Assembly (NCBI RefSeq): GCF_014395425.1 | Contig: NZ_CP060711.1 | Location: 1,364,001-1,428,000 of the forward strand | Direction of reading: 5' to 3' | Source of the DNA: Thermomonas brevis | Lineage (GTDB): Bacteria > Pseudomonadota > Gammaproteobacteria > Xanthomonadales > Xanthomonadaceae | Length of the DNA stretch: 64,000 bases | In this document: one piece after another, positions 29,635 to 36,752 of the stretch | Layout of the letters: every line of letters starts with the position of its first letter | Position numbering within the stretch: the first letter of the stretch is position 1 | Translations under genes and position numbers: made by a program | Notes under the pieces: generated by a model | What the model saw: only the letters and a program-made list of their open reading frames with translations | Database searches by the model: none | What the model was told of the DNA's origin: nothing

Positions 29635-30573
29635 TTGAAGCGGCGGCGCCCGGTAGAATCCCCGCATGGCTTCGACTCCCCCGATCGCCCGTCGTTCGCC
29701 CCGCGCCACTGGCCGGCGTGGCTGGGCGTGGGCGCGTGCATGGCGCTGGCGCGGCTGCCATGGGGCTTGCAGCGCCGGCTCGGCGCGGGCGTCGGTTGGC
29801 TGGCGCTGCGGCTGCTGCCGGACCGCCGCGAGGCCGCGCGCACCAACCTGGCGCTGTGCCTGCCGCAGCTGGACGAGGCCGCGCGCGAGGCGCTGCTGCG
29901 CGCCAACTTCCGCGACCTCGGCATCGGCCTGTTCGAATTCGCCCGCGCCTGGTGGGGCGACGCCGCGCCGATGCGCGCCACCGCCTCCATCGAGGGGCTG
30001 GACACGCTCAAGCGGCTGCAGGCCGAGGGCCGCGGCGTGCTGCTGGTGTCCGGCCATTTCATGACCCTGGAGATGTGCGGGCGGCTGCTGTGCGACCACG
30101 TGCCGCTGGCCGGCATGTACCGCAAGCACCGCAGCCCGGTGATGGAATGGGCGGTGCTGCGCGGACGGCTGCGCTACGCCTGCGCGATGTTCGCCAACAG
30201 CGACACCCGCGCGGCGATCCGCCACCTCAAGCGCGGCGGCGTGCTGTGGTACGCGCCGGACCAGGACATGCGCGGCAAGGACACGGTGTTCGCGCCGTTC
30301 TTCGGCATCCCGGCCGCCACCATCACCGCCACCCATCAGTTTTCGCGGATGACCGGCTGCGCGGTGGTGCCGTTCTTCCATCGACGCGAGGGCGGGCGCT
30401 ACGTGCTGCGCGTCGGCGAGCCGCTGGCGCCCTTCCCCACCGACGATGCGGTGGCCGACACCGCCGCCGTCAACGCCGCCATCGAGGCGATGGTGCGCGA
30501 GGCGCCGTCGCAGTACCTGTGGCTGCATCGGCGCTTCAAGCGCCAGCCGGACGGGCGCTCGCGCTACGGCTGA
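29635..30573 (+). CDS. lpxL: Lipid A lauroyl/myristoyl acyltransferase (start disturbed)
   Basis: A LpxL/LpxM-type inner-membrane acyltransferase that adds the secondary acyl chain to Kdo-lipid A. The HX4E active site is SGHFMTLE; other family blocks are WYAPDQDMRGKDTVFAPFFG and QYLWLHRRFKRQPDG. The homologous frame has no ATG before PSFAPRHWPAWLG; the only upstream start is a TTG at 29635. An ATG with a fair -10 (TAGAAT) before it lies at 29666 but in another frame, and one extra C in the C-run at 29678-29682 would join it perfectly as MASTPPDRPSFAPRHW. A real or technical one-base deletion is therefore likely. Confidence 0.85.
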   Translation: MKRRRPVESPHGFDSPDRPSFAPRHWPAWLGVGACMALARLPWGLQRRLGAGVGWLALRLLPDRREAARTNLALCLPQLDEAAREALLRANFRDLGIGLFEFARAWWGDAAPMRATASIEGLDTLKRLQAEGRGVLLVSGHFMTLEMCGRLLCDHVPLAGMYRKHRSPVMEWAVLRGRLRYACAMFANSDTRAAIRHLKRGGVLWYAPDQDMRGKDTVFAPFFGIPAATITATHQFSRMTGCAVVPFFHRREGGRYVLRVGEPLAPFPTDDAVADTAAVNAAIEAMVREAPSQYLWLHRRFKRQPDGRSRYG

Positions 30574-31889
30574 GCCGAAGGCTCGGAAGTCCCGGGCGTG
30601 CCCCACAGGCTGCCGGCATACAGCGCCGCCAGCAACAGCAGCACGCTGCCCCAGAACGTCGAATACGCCGCCAGGTGGGTGTTGAACGGGAACACGCTGG
30701 CCGCCAACGCCAGCATCGCCGGCCGCGCCCGCTCGCGCGCGGCCTCGTCCGCGTAGCGCCACGCGCGCCACGCCAGCGCCGCGCCGGCCAGCCACAGCAG
30801 CAGGCCGATGGCGCCGGTTTCGCTGAGCACCTCCAGCACGATCTGGTGCGCGTGGAAGGCGGCGCCGCTGCCCCAGGCGGCGACCACGCCCGGCTCCGGA
30901 TCGCAGGCCGGGAACGCCTCGCGGAACGCGCGCGGGCCGACGCCGTTCACCGGATGCTGGCGCACCATGCACAGCGCCGCCGACCAGATCCGGCTGCGGC
31001 CCGACAGCGCCTCGTCCACGCCGTCCGGCTGCGCGGTCAGCGCCAGCGTGGTGCGCTGCACGCGCTCGCGCACCTGCGGCGACAGCGCGGTGGCCGCGGC
31101 CAGCGCCAGCGCCCCGGCCGCGAATACCATCAACAGCTTGCGCCTGCCCAGCTTGCGCCAGCCCGTCCACAGCAGCACCAGCCCGTAGGTCAGCCACGAC
31201 GCGCGCGAGCCGGCCAGCAGCACCACCAGCCCGACGGCCGAAGCCGCCAGCAGCCAGCCGGTCGCCCCGGCCCGACGCCATGCCGCCGCCAGCGCGAACG
31301 GCGAAAGACTCGCCAGCACGATGCCCAGCTTGAGGTTGCACGGACCCAGCACGCCGGCCAGGCGGTCCGCCGCCGCGGCCTCGCGCGCGGTGCACATGCC
31401 ATGCCCGCTGATCGCGTGCTTGGCCTGATCCAGCAGCCAGAACAGCGGGCTGGTGCCGGTGGCCGCCTCGATCAGCGCATCGCCCGTCCACACCAGCGCG
31501 ATCACCGCCAGGCCGCCGAAGGTCTTGCGCCGCCCCTGCTCGCTGGCGACGGCGGCGGCGACCACCCACAGGAACGGCAGGTAGCGCAGATCGATCAATA
31601 CTTCGCGCAGCGCGCGCGCGTGGTCCTGCGCGTCCACGGCGGAAATCGCCTCGGGCAGCCAGTAGGCGGCGAACAGCACGCAGGTCAGCGCCCACGCCGG
31701 CCCGCCGAGCAGCGCGGCGCCGCCGCGGAAGCGGGTGGCGATCAGCTTCCACAGCCCCGCCAGCGCGCCCAGCACCAGCACCGCCTCGGCGATGCCGCGC
31801 GCCGGCCACAGCGCGACGAAGGCCAGCACCCACGCCGGCGCCCAGCGCCATCCCGCTACCGGCATCGCCTCGTTCGCCTGCGCGTTCAT
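30564..31889 (-). CDS. O-antigen ligase / Wzy-family membrane protein
   Basis: A 441-residue polytopic protein with about ten membrane helices and one large periplasmic loop. The Wzy_C-type features are LLAGSRASWLTYGLVLLW, the loop with SGRSRIWSAALCMVRQHPVNGVGPRAFREAFP, and the conserved His in HAHQIVLEVLSETGAIG. WaaL and Wzy share this fold; WaaL joins O-polysaccharide to the lipid A core. The neighbouring waaA and glycosyltransferase favour an LPS role, but ligase and polymerase cannot be told apart here. It overlaps the glycosyltransferase by four bases and the convergent lpxL-type gene by ten. Confidence 0.85.
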   Translation of the reverse strand: MNAQANEAMPVAGWRWAPAWVLAFVALWPARGIAEAVLVLGALAGLWKLIATRFRGGAALLGGPAWALTCVLFAAYWLPEAISAVDAQDHARALREVLIDLRYLPFLWVVAAAVASEQGRRKTFGGLAVIALVWTGDALIEAATGTSPLFWLLDQAKHAISGHGMCTAREAAAADRLAGVLGPCNLKLGIVLASLSPFALAAAWRRAGATGWLLAASAVGLVVLLAGSRASWLTYGLVLLWTGWRKLGRRKLLMVFAAGALALAAATALSPQVRERVQRTTLALTAQPDGVDEALSGRSRIWSAALCMVRQHPVNGVGPRAFREAFPACDPEPGVVAAWGSGAAFHAHQIVLEVLSETGAIGLLLWLAGAALAWRAWRYADEAARERARPAMLALAASVFPFNTHLAAYSTFWGSVLLLLAALYAGSLWGTPGTSEPSAQP

Positions 31890-32992
31890 TCCGTCCCCAT
31901 CGTCCGATACAGCGCCAACGTGGCGTCCTGCATGGCTTGCAGGGTATAGGGGATCGCCGCCGGTGGCGATGGCGGCGCGGCCAGCAGCCGGCGTGCGCCA
32001 TGCGCCAGCGCCTGCGCATCGAACGGCGGCACCGCGCCTTCCGGCTGCAGTTCGGCCAGCAGCTCGCCGACGCCGCCGTGCGCCCAGCCCAGCACCGGCC
32101 GGCCCACCGACAGCGCCTCCACCACCGTGCGCCCGAATGCCTCCGGCTTGCGCGACAGCTGCAGCACCAGATCGCTGGCGGCGTAGGCCTGGGCGATGGC
32201 GGCGGTCGGCGCGGTCATCGCCAGCGCGTCGGCGACGCCGGCGTTGCGCGCCTGAACCGTCAGTTCTTCGATGTAGTCCTCGCGCCCGCCCTGCGCCGCG
32301 CCCGGCATCCACAGCCGCGCAGCGACGCCGTCCGCGCGCAGCGTCGCGAGAAGGGCGATGGCATCGGCGTGGCCTTTCAGGCGCGTGCCGCGGCCCGGCA
32401 GCAGCAGCAGCGGGCCGTCGCCACCGAGCTGCGGATGCAGCGCCGCGATGCGGTCGCGTGCGGCGCGGTCGGGCCATGGCATGCGCGGGAATGCGGCCGG
32501 ATCGATGCCGCGCGGGATCACCACCAGCCGCGCCGGATCGGCGTCCGGGTAATGGCGCAATAGGTACCCGCGTACCGTGTTCGACACGCAGATCACCCGC
32601 TCGCCGCGCGCCATGATCGCGCTGTAGCGCGACGGCGAGTTCAGCCCGTGCGCGGTGGTGACGAAATGCGGCCTGCCCTCGCCCATGCCGCGCAGCGCGA
32701 ACCAGGCCAGCCACGCCGGCAGGCGCGAGCGCGCGTGCACGATGTCGGCCTGCGCGAACAGGCGGCGCAAGGTCGGCACATGGCGGAGGCTCAAAAGGGA
32801 TTTGCGGCCGATGTCGAGCGCGACGTGCTCCGCGCCCAGCGCTTCGAGCTGCGGCAGCAGCCGCCCGCCGGCGGACACGACGATGGCGCGATGGCCGGCG
32901 CGCACCAGCGCCTCGGCGATCTCCAGCGTCGAACGCTCCACGCCGCCGGCATCCAGCGCCGGCAGCAGCTGCACCACGGTCAGGCGGCGCAT
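31886..32992 (-). CDS. Glycosyltransferase family 4
   Basis: A 368-residue GT-B enzyme. The N-domain begins VVQLLPALDAGGVERSTLEIAEAL, typical of GT4 sugar transferases; the C-domain has the PRGIDPAAF lead-in, LLLPGRGTRLKGH and the EX7E motif EAFGRTVVE. It likely adds a sugar to the LPS core or another surface glycan at the cytoplasmic side. Acceptor and donor are not predictable. It is translationally coupled to the O-antigen-ligase-like gene. Confidence 0.9.
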   Translation of the reverse strand: MRRLTVVQLLPALDAGGVERSTLEIAEALVRAGHRAIVVSAGGRLLPQLEALGAEHVALDIGRKSLLSLRHVPTLRRLFAQADIVHARSRLPAWLAWFALRGMGEGRPHFVTTAHGLNSPSRYSAIMARGERVICVSNTVRGYLLRHYPDADPARLVVIPRGIDPAAFPRMPWPDRAARDRIAALHPQLGGDGPLLLLPGRGTRLKGHADAIALLATLRADGVAARLWMPGAAQGGREDYIEELTVQARNAGVADALAMTAPTAAIAQAYAASDLVLQLSRKPEAFGRTVVEALSVGRPVLGWAHGGVGELLAELQPEGAVPPFDAQALAHGARRLLAAPPSPPAAIPYTLQAMQDATLALYRTMGTE

Positions 32993-33008
32993 CGTCCGCG
33001 CCGGGGGA

Positions 33009-33212
33009 TCAGTCGACGAGGACGTAGTTGGTGCCGCAGTACGGGCACTTGCTGCGCCCGCCGTCTTCCACGATCGACAGATACACGCGCGGATGCTCGT
33101 TCCACACCGCCATCGACGGCAGCGGGCAGCTCAGCGGCAGATCGGCGCGGCGCACCTCGTAGGTCTGCTGGGCGAGGGCGGACGACGGAGCGGACGAAGC
33201 GGGCTGTGCCAT
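33009..33212 (-). CDS. Small zinc-finger (CHCC-type) protein
   Basis: A 67-residue protein whose C-terminal half carries the CHCC pattern: Cys in SCPLPSMAVW, His in WNEHPRV, and the pair CPYCGTNYVL. This fold resembles the zinc-binding subunit of respiratory complex I. Similar stand-alone proteins are common in Xanthomonadaceae and have no firm function. It ends 16 bases upstream of the GT4 gene start, so co-transcription is possible. Confidence 0.85.
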   Translation of the reverse strand: MAQPASSAPSSALAQQTYEVRRADLPLSCPLPSMAVWNEHPRVYLSIVEDGGRSKCPYCGTNYVLVD

Positions 33213-33306
33213 GACGATAGCGGCGCGGTTGCGGAAACGCGGCCAGTTTACCGCGCCCCTGTCGTTCCCGCGTCGCTTTTGCTCGTCATTCCCGCACAGC
33301 CTTAAT

Positions 33307-33397
33307 GCTCGTCATTCCCGCGAAGGCGGGAATCCAGCTTTTTAGATCAATGCAGGAAGCCAAGAGCTGGATTCCCGCCTTCGCGGGAATGACGAGC
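33307..33397. repeat. Paired REP-type repeat, copy 2 (33-base perfect arms)
   Basis: Two perfect 33-base inverted arms (33307-33339 and 33365-33397) around a 25-base spacer, with the same core as the other two copies. Truncated arm copies stand in tandem just before it (GCTCGTCATTCCCGC at 33281-33295 and a shorter piece near 33261). It lies just downstream of the pirin stop and could fold in the RNA as a 3' structure. Confidence 0.9.
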
Positions 33398-33405
33398 CGT
33401 ACCAG

Positions 33406-34113
33406 CTACGTCGGCAGCTCGAACAGCAGCACGTCGCTGGCTTCGGCGATGCCGCGCAGCTCCAGCGTGCCGTCCTCCACGATGAACCCCAGCGCATCGC
33501 CGGCCGCGAGCGCGCGCTCGCCCAGCGCGACTTCGCCGGTGGCGACGTGCAGCCAATACCGCCGCGCCGGATCGAGCGTCGCGGCGACCGCATCGCCCGG
33601 CAGCAGCCGGGTCGCGCGCAGCGTCGCCTGCTGGCGGATGGCGATGGCACCGTCCGCGCCGTCGGGCGACACCAGCGTCGCCCAGCGCGCGCGCCGCGCG
33701 TCCGGCGCGAAATGCTTCTGGTCGTAGGCCGGCGCGTGGTTGAGCCGCTCCGGCTGGATCCAGATCTGCAGGAAGTGCACCGGCGCGGCGTCGGAGCCGT
33801 TGTATTCGCTGTGCTCGATGCCGTGGCCGGCGCTCATCCACTGCACGTCGCCGGCGTGGATCACGCCGGCGTTGCCGGCGCTGTCCTTGTGTGCCAGCGC
33901 GCCGTCCAGCACCACGCTGACGATCTCCATGTTGGCGTGGCGGTGCGGGGCGAAACCGCCGCCGGGGGCGACGGTGTCGTCGTTGATCACGCGCAGGACG
34001 CCGAAGCCCATCCACGCCGGGTCGTAGTAGTGGCCGAAGGAGAACGTGTGCCGGCTGCGCAGCCAGCCCAGGTCCACTTCGCCGCGGGCAGCGGAGGGGC
34101 GTTCGACGATCAC
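33406..34113 (-). CDS. Pirin-family protein
   Basis: A 235-residue bicupin. The metal site of the N-terminal cupin is intact: two His in PHRHANME, then HGIEHSE with His and Glu. Bacterial pirins include quercetin 2,3-dioxygenases and proteins that modulate other enzymes; the substrate here is unknown. It starts with GTG (34113), four bases after the stop of the YceI gene upstream on the same strand, so the two are likely co-transcribed. Confidence 0.9.
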   Translation of the reverse strand: MIVERPSAARGEVDLGWLRSRHTFSFGHYYDPAWMGFGVLRVINDDTVAPGGGFAPHRHANMEIVSVVLDGALAHKDSAGNAGVIHAGDVQWMSAGHGIEHSEYNGSDAAPVHFLQIWIQPERLNHAPAYDQKHFAPDARRARWATLVSPDGADGAIAIRQQATLRATRLLPGDAVAATLDPARRYWLHVATGEVALGERALAAGDALGFIVEDGTLELRGIAEASDVLLFELPT

Positions 34114-34117
34114 GGTA

Positions 34118-34825
34118 TCAGCCCTGCGGCGCGGCTTCGGCGGCCGGCGCGTCGGCCAGCGTGCCTTCGGTGGTGATGCGCAGCTGCACGTCGTCGCTGA
34201 CGTTCGGCGCGTAGGCGCCCACGCCGAAGTCGCTGCGCTTGATGGTGCCGGTGGCGGAGAAGCCGATCGCCTGCTTCTTCAGCATCGGGTGCTCGCCCGC
34301 GCCGTTCAGGGTGACGTCCAGGGTGACCGGCTTGGTGATGTCCTTGATGGTGAGGTCGCCGGTGACGGTCAGCTTGTTGGTGCCGGCCGCGGCCACGCTG
34401 GTGCTCTTGAAGGTGGCGTTCGGAAACTTGCCGGCGTCGAAGAAGTCGCCGCTCTTCAGGTGCTCGTCGAGCTTGTCGACGAAGGTGTCGATGGCGGCGA
34501 CCGGGATGCTCACCTGCACGCTGGACTTCGACACGTCGTCCGCGTCCCAGATGAGCGTGCCTTCGCTGATGCCGAACTGCGCGCTGGGCTGCGAGAAGCC
34601 GAAGTGCGTCCACTGCACCAGCACGTCGGTGTGCGACGGATCGAGCTGGTAGGTGCCGGCCACCGGCTTGATCGCCTCGGCGGCGGGCGCTTCGGCCGGC
34701 GCGGCGGCGGCTTCGGCGGCGGCGGGCGCGGCAGCGGTATTGGCGGCGGGTTCGGCCTGCTTGCCGCAGGCGGCGACGGCGGCGGCGATGGCGAGCGGCA
34801 ACAGCAGGGTGCGGATCTTGTTCAT
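34118..34825 (-). CDS. YceI-family lipoprotein
   Basis: A 235-residue exported protein with a lipobox (AVAAC) after LLLPLAIAAA, an Ala/Glu/Pro-rich linker, then a YceI domain: YQLDPSHTDVLVQWTHFGFS, a KFPNATFKSTS strand and a C-terminal KRSDFGVGAYAPN. YceI proteins form a lipocalin-like barrel that binds an isoprenoid chain; their role is often linked to acid or oxidative stress. The lipid anchor and long linker are additions to the plain periplasmic form. It follows the nitroreductase gene by 35 bases. Confidence 0.92.
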   Translation of the reverse strand: MNKIRTLLLPLAIAAAVAACGKQAEPAANTAAAPAAAEAAAAPAEAPAAEAIKPVAGTYQLDPSHTDVLVQWTHFGFSQPSAQFGISEGTLIWDADDVSKSSVQVSIPVAAIDTFVDKLDEHLKSGDFFDAGKFPNATFKSTSVAAAGTNKLTVTGDLTIKDITKPVTLDVTLNGAGEHPMLKKQAIGFSATGTIKRSDFGVGAYAPNVSDDVQLRITTEGTLADAPAAEAAPQG

Positions 34826-34860
34826 GGCATGGCTCCGGAAGGGGAAAAAGGAAAGGCGGC

Positions 34861-35451
34861 TCAGGCGATGCGGCAGGCTTCGTCGAACGGCAGACGCGGC
34901 GAGCGCGGGAAGATGCTGGCCGGGTCGCCGTGGCCCAGGTTGACCAGGATGTTGGAACGGATCGGCGTGCCGGCGAAGAATGCCTCGTCCACCTTGGCGT
35001 TGTCGAAGCCGGTCATCGGCCCGCAGTCCAGGCCCAGCGAACGCGCGGCCAGGATCAGGTAGGCGGTCTGCAGCGCGCTGCTGCGCATCGCCACCCACGC
35101 CAAATTGGCCTCGTCGCGGTGCTCGAACCACGGCTTGGCGTCGGTGTGCGGGAACAGCACCGGCAGCTTGTCGAAGAAGCGCATGTCGTAGCCGACGATG
35201 GCCACGGCCGGCGCCGCCATCGTCTTCTTGTAATTGCCCTCGCTCAGCGCCGGGCCGAGCTTGGCCTTGGCCTCCTCCGACTTCACGAACACGATCCGCG
35301 CCGGCGTGGTGTTGGCCTCGGTGGGGCCGAACTTCAGCAGGTCGTAGAGCTTGTGCAGGGTCTCGTCCGACACTTCGCCGGTGAAGGCGTTGTAGGTGCG
35401 GGCGGTGCGGAACAACTGGTCGAGGGCGGCGTCGGACAGCGGCTGGGACAT
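34861..35451 (-). CDS. Nitroreductase-family protein, RutE/HadB-like
   Basis: A 196-residue FMN-dependent reductase, the same length as RutE. Features: [68 protein letters not shown] and [11 protein letters not shown]. RutE reduces malonic semialdehyde in pyrimidine breakdown, but no other rut genes are present here, so a general enone or nitro reductase role is as likely. Its promoter region is shared with the divergent ELM1 gene and holds a palindrome. Confidence 0.88.
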   Translation of the reverse strand: MSQPLSDAALDQLFRTARTYNAFTGEVSDETLHKLYDLLKFGPTEANTTPARIVFVKSEEAKAKLGPALSEGNYKKTMAAPAVAIVGYDMRFFDKLPVLFPHTDAKPWFEHRDEANLAWVAMRSSALQTAYLILAARSLGLDCGPMTGFDNAKVDEAFFAGTPIRSNILVNLGHGDPASIFPRSPRLPFDEACRIA

Positions 35452-35520
35452 GGCAATCTCTGTATCGTGTCTGGGCGATGGCGCACAGTGTATAGTTCCA
35501 CGGGCGCATGTAATGCAGCA

Positions 35521-35535
35521 TATTCGGAACGAATA
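35521..35535. promoter_or_regulatory. Palindrome between the nitroreductase and ELM1 genes
   Basis: TATTCG-GAA-CGAATA, a perfect six-base inverted repeat with a three-base centre. It lies one base before the ELM1 start codon and about 70 bases upstream of the nitroreductase start. A dimeric repressor (HxlR, MarR or ArsR type) is the usual reader of such sites; none is encoded next to it. Confidence 0.45.
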
Positions 35536-35536
35536 G

Positions 35537-36520
35537 ATGCCAGTCATGCAACGAAGCTCCGTCTCTTCCACCTTGTCGGGGCTGCGCGCATTGCACGACG
35601 GCCGCGCCGGCAACGCGCGCCAGGCGCTGGCGTTGGCGCATGCGCTGGACACCCGCGCCGCGGAAACCGTGCTGGCGCCGCGCGCGCCGTGGCGCTGGTT
35701 GGCGCCGCGCCGGCTGCCCGGCGCCGGCGACGCGTTCGGGCCGGCGTTCCGCACCGAACGCGCAACTCCGCCGCTCCTCGCCATCGGCTGCGGCCGGCAG
35801 GCCGCGCTGGCGACCCGGCTGCTGCGCGCGCGCGGCAGCAAGGCGGTGCAGATCCTCGATCCGCGCATCGACCCCGCGCATTGGGACGTGGTGGTCGCGC
35901 CCGCGCACGACGGCCTGCAAGGCGGCAACGTGGTCGCCACGCTGGGCAGCCTGCATCCGGTCGACGACGACTACCTGCTGTGCGCGATCGCCGCCTTCCC
36001 GGCGCTGACCGCGCTGCCGTCCCCGCACAGCGTGCTGCTGGTCGGCGGCCCGACCCGGCACGCGCCGCTGGACGACGCCGGCTTCGAGGCGCTGCTGCAA
36101 CGGCTGGCCGCACGGGCGCGCGAGGAAGGCGGCAGCTTCAGCGCGATCGCCTCGCGGCGCACGCCGCCCGCATGGCGCGACGCGCTGGGCCGCATCGACG
36201 AACGGCTGCCCGGCCTGCGCTGGCGCGACACCGGCGACGGCGCCAATCCCTACGCCGGCCTGCTGGCCTGCGCCGACCGCATCGTCTGCACGCCGGATTC
36301 GGTGAACATGCTCAGCGAGGCGGCGGCCACCCGCGCGCCGTTGCACGTCTGGTCGCCGCAATGCGTGCAGGGGCGGCCGCGCGATTTCGTCGACGCCCTG
36401 CTCGAACGCGGCCGCGCCCGCGCGCTGGACGAGGCGATGGGCCCGTTCGCGGCCGAACCGCTGCGCGAAACCGCGCGGGTCGCGCAGGAAATCCGGCGGC
36501 GCCTGGCGCTGCCACTGTAG
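35537..36520 (+). CDS. ELM1/GtrOC1-family protein
   Basis: A 327-residue protein of the mitochondrial fission ELM1 family (DUF1022): [22 protein letters not shown] at the N-terminus, [36 protein letters not shown] and [27 protein letters not shown]. The fold resembles GT-B glycosyltransferases, and bacterial members are often near LPS or lipid genes. The reaction is not known. The start is ATG 35537; an in-frame ATG nine bases later is possible. Confidence 0.85.
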   Translation: MPVMQRSSVSSTLSGLRALHDGRAGNARQALALAHALDTRAAETVLAPRAPWRWLAPRRLPGAGDAFGPAFRTERATPPLLAIGCGRQAALATRLLRARGSKAVQILDPRIDPAHWDVVVAPAHDGLQGGNVVATLGSLHPVDDDYLLCAIAAFPALTALPSPHSVLLVGGPTRHAPLDDAGFEALLQRLAARAREEGGSFSAIASRRTPPAWRDALGRIDERLPGLRWRDTGDGANPYAGLLACADRIVCTPDSVNMLSEAAATRAPLHVWSPQCVQGRPRDFVDALLERGRARALDEAMGPFAAEPLRETARVAQEIRRRLALPL

Positions 36521-36545
36521 GCGCGCGCCGCAAGGGCGCGAGGCT

Positions 36546-36741
36546 GTTCTCCTTCCCCTTCAAGGGGGTGAAGACGGATTGCTTGCGAGCCACTGGCTCG
36601 GCATCCGTCTGAACGCCGGAGCGCTATGCGCGCAGGCCGGAATGGCCGGGACGGGGATGGTGTGGATTGCAATTGCAGCAACATCGCCGAACACCATCCC
36701 CAACCAAACCCTTCCCTTGAAGGGGAGGGCTCAACACGCCT
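36546..36741. repeat. Nested palindromic repeat element
   Basis: The gap between the ELM1 gene and glnE is filled by nested inverted repeats. Short palindromes mark both ends (CCCCTTCAAGGGG near 36556, CCCTTGAAGGGGAGGG near 36714). Inside are GGGGATGGTGT (36653-36663) with ACACCATCCCC (36691-36701), and GACGGA with TCCGTC around 36575-36607. No reading frame was recognised. It has the form of a small MITE-like or intergenic repeat unit of about 195 bases. Confidence 0.6.
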
Positions 36742-36752
36742 CTGCGATGCGC

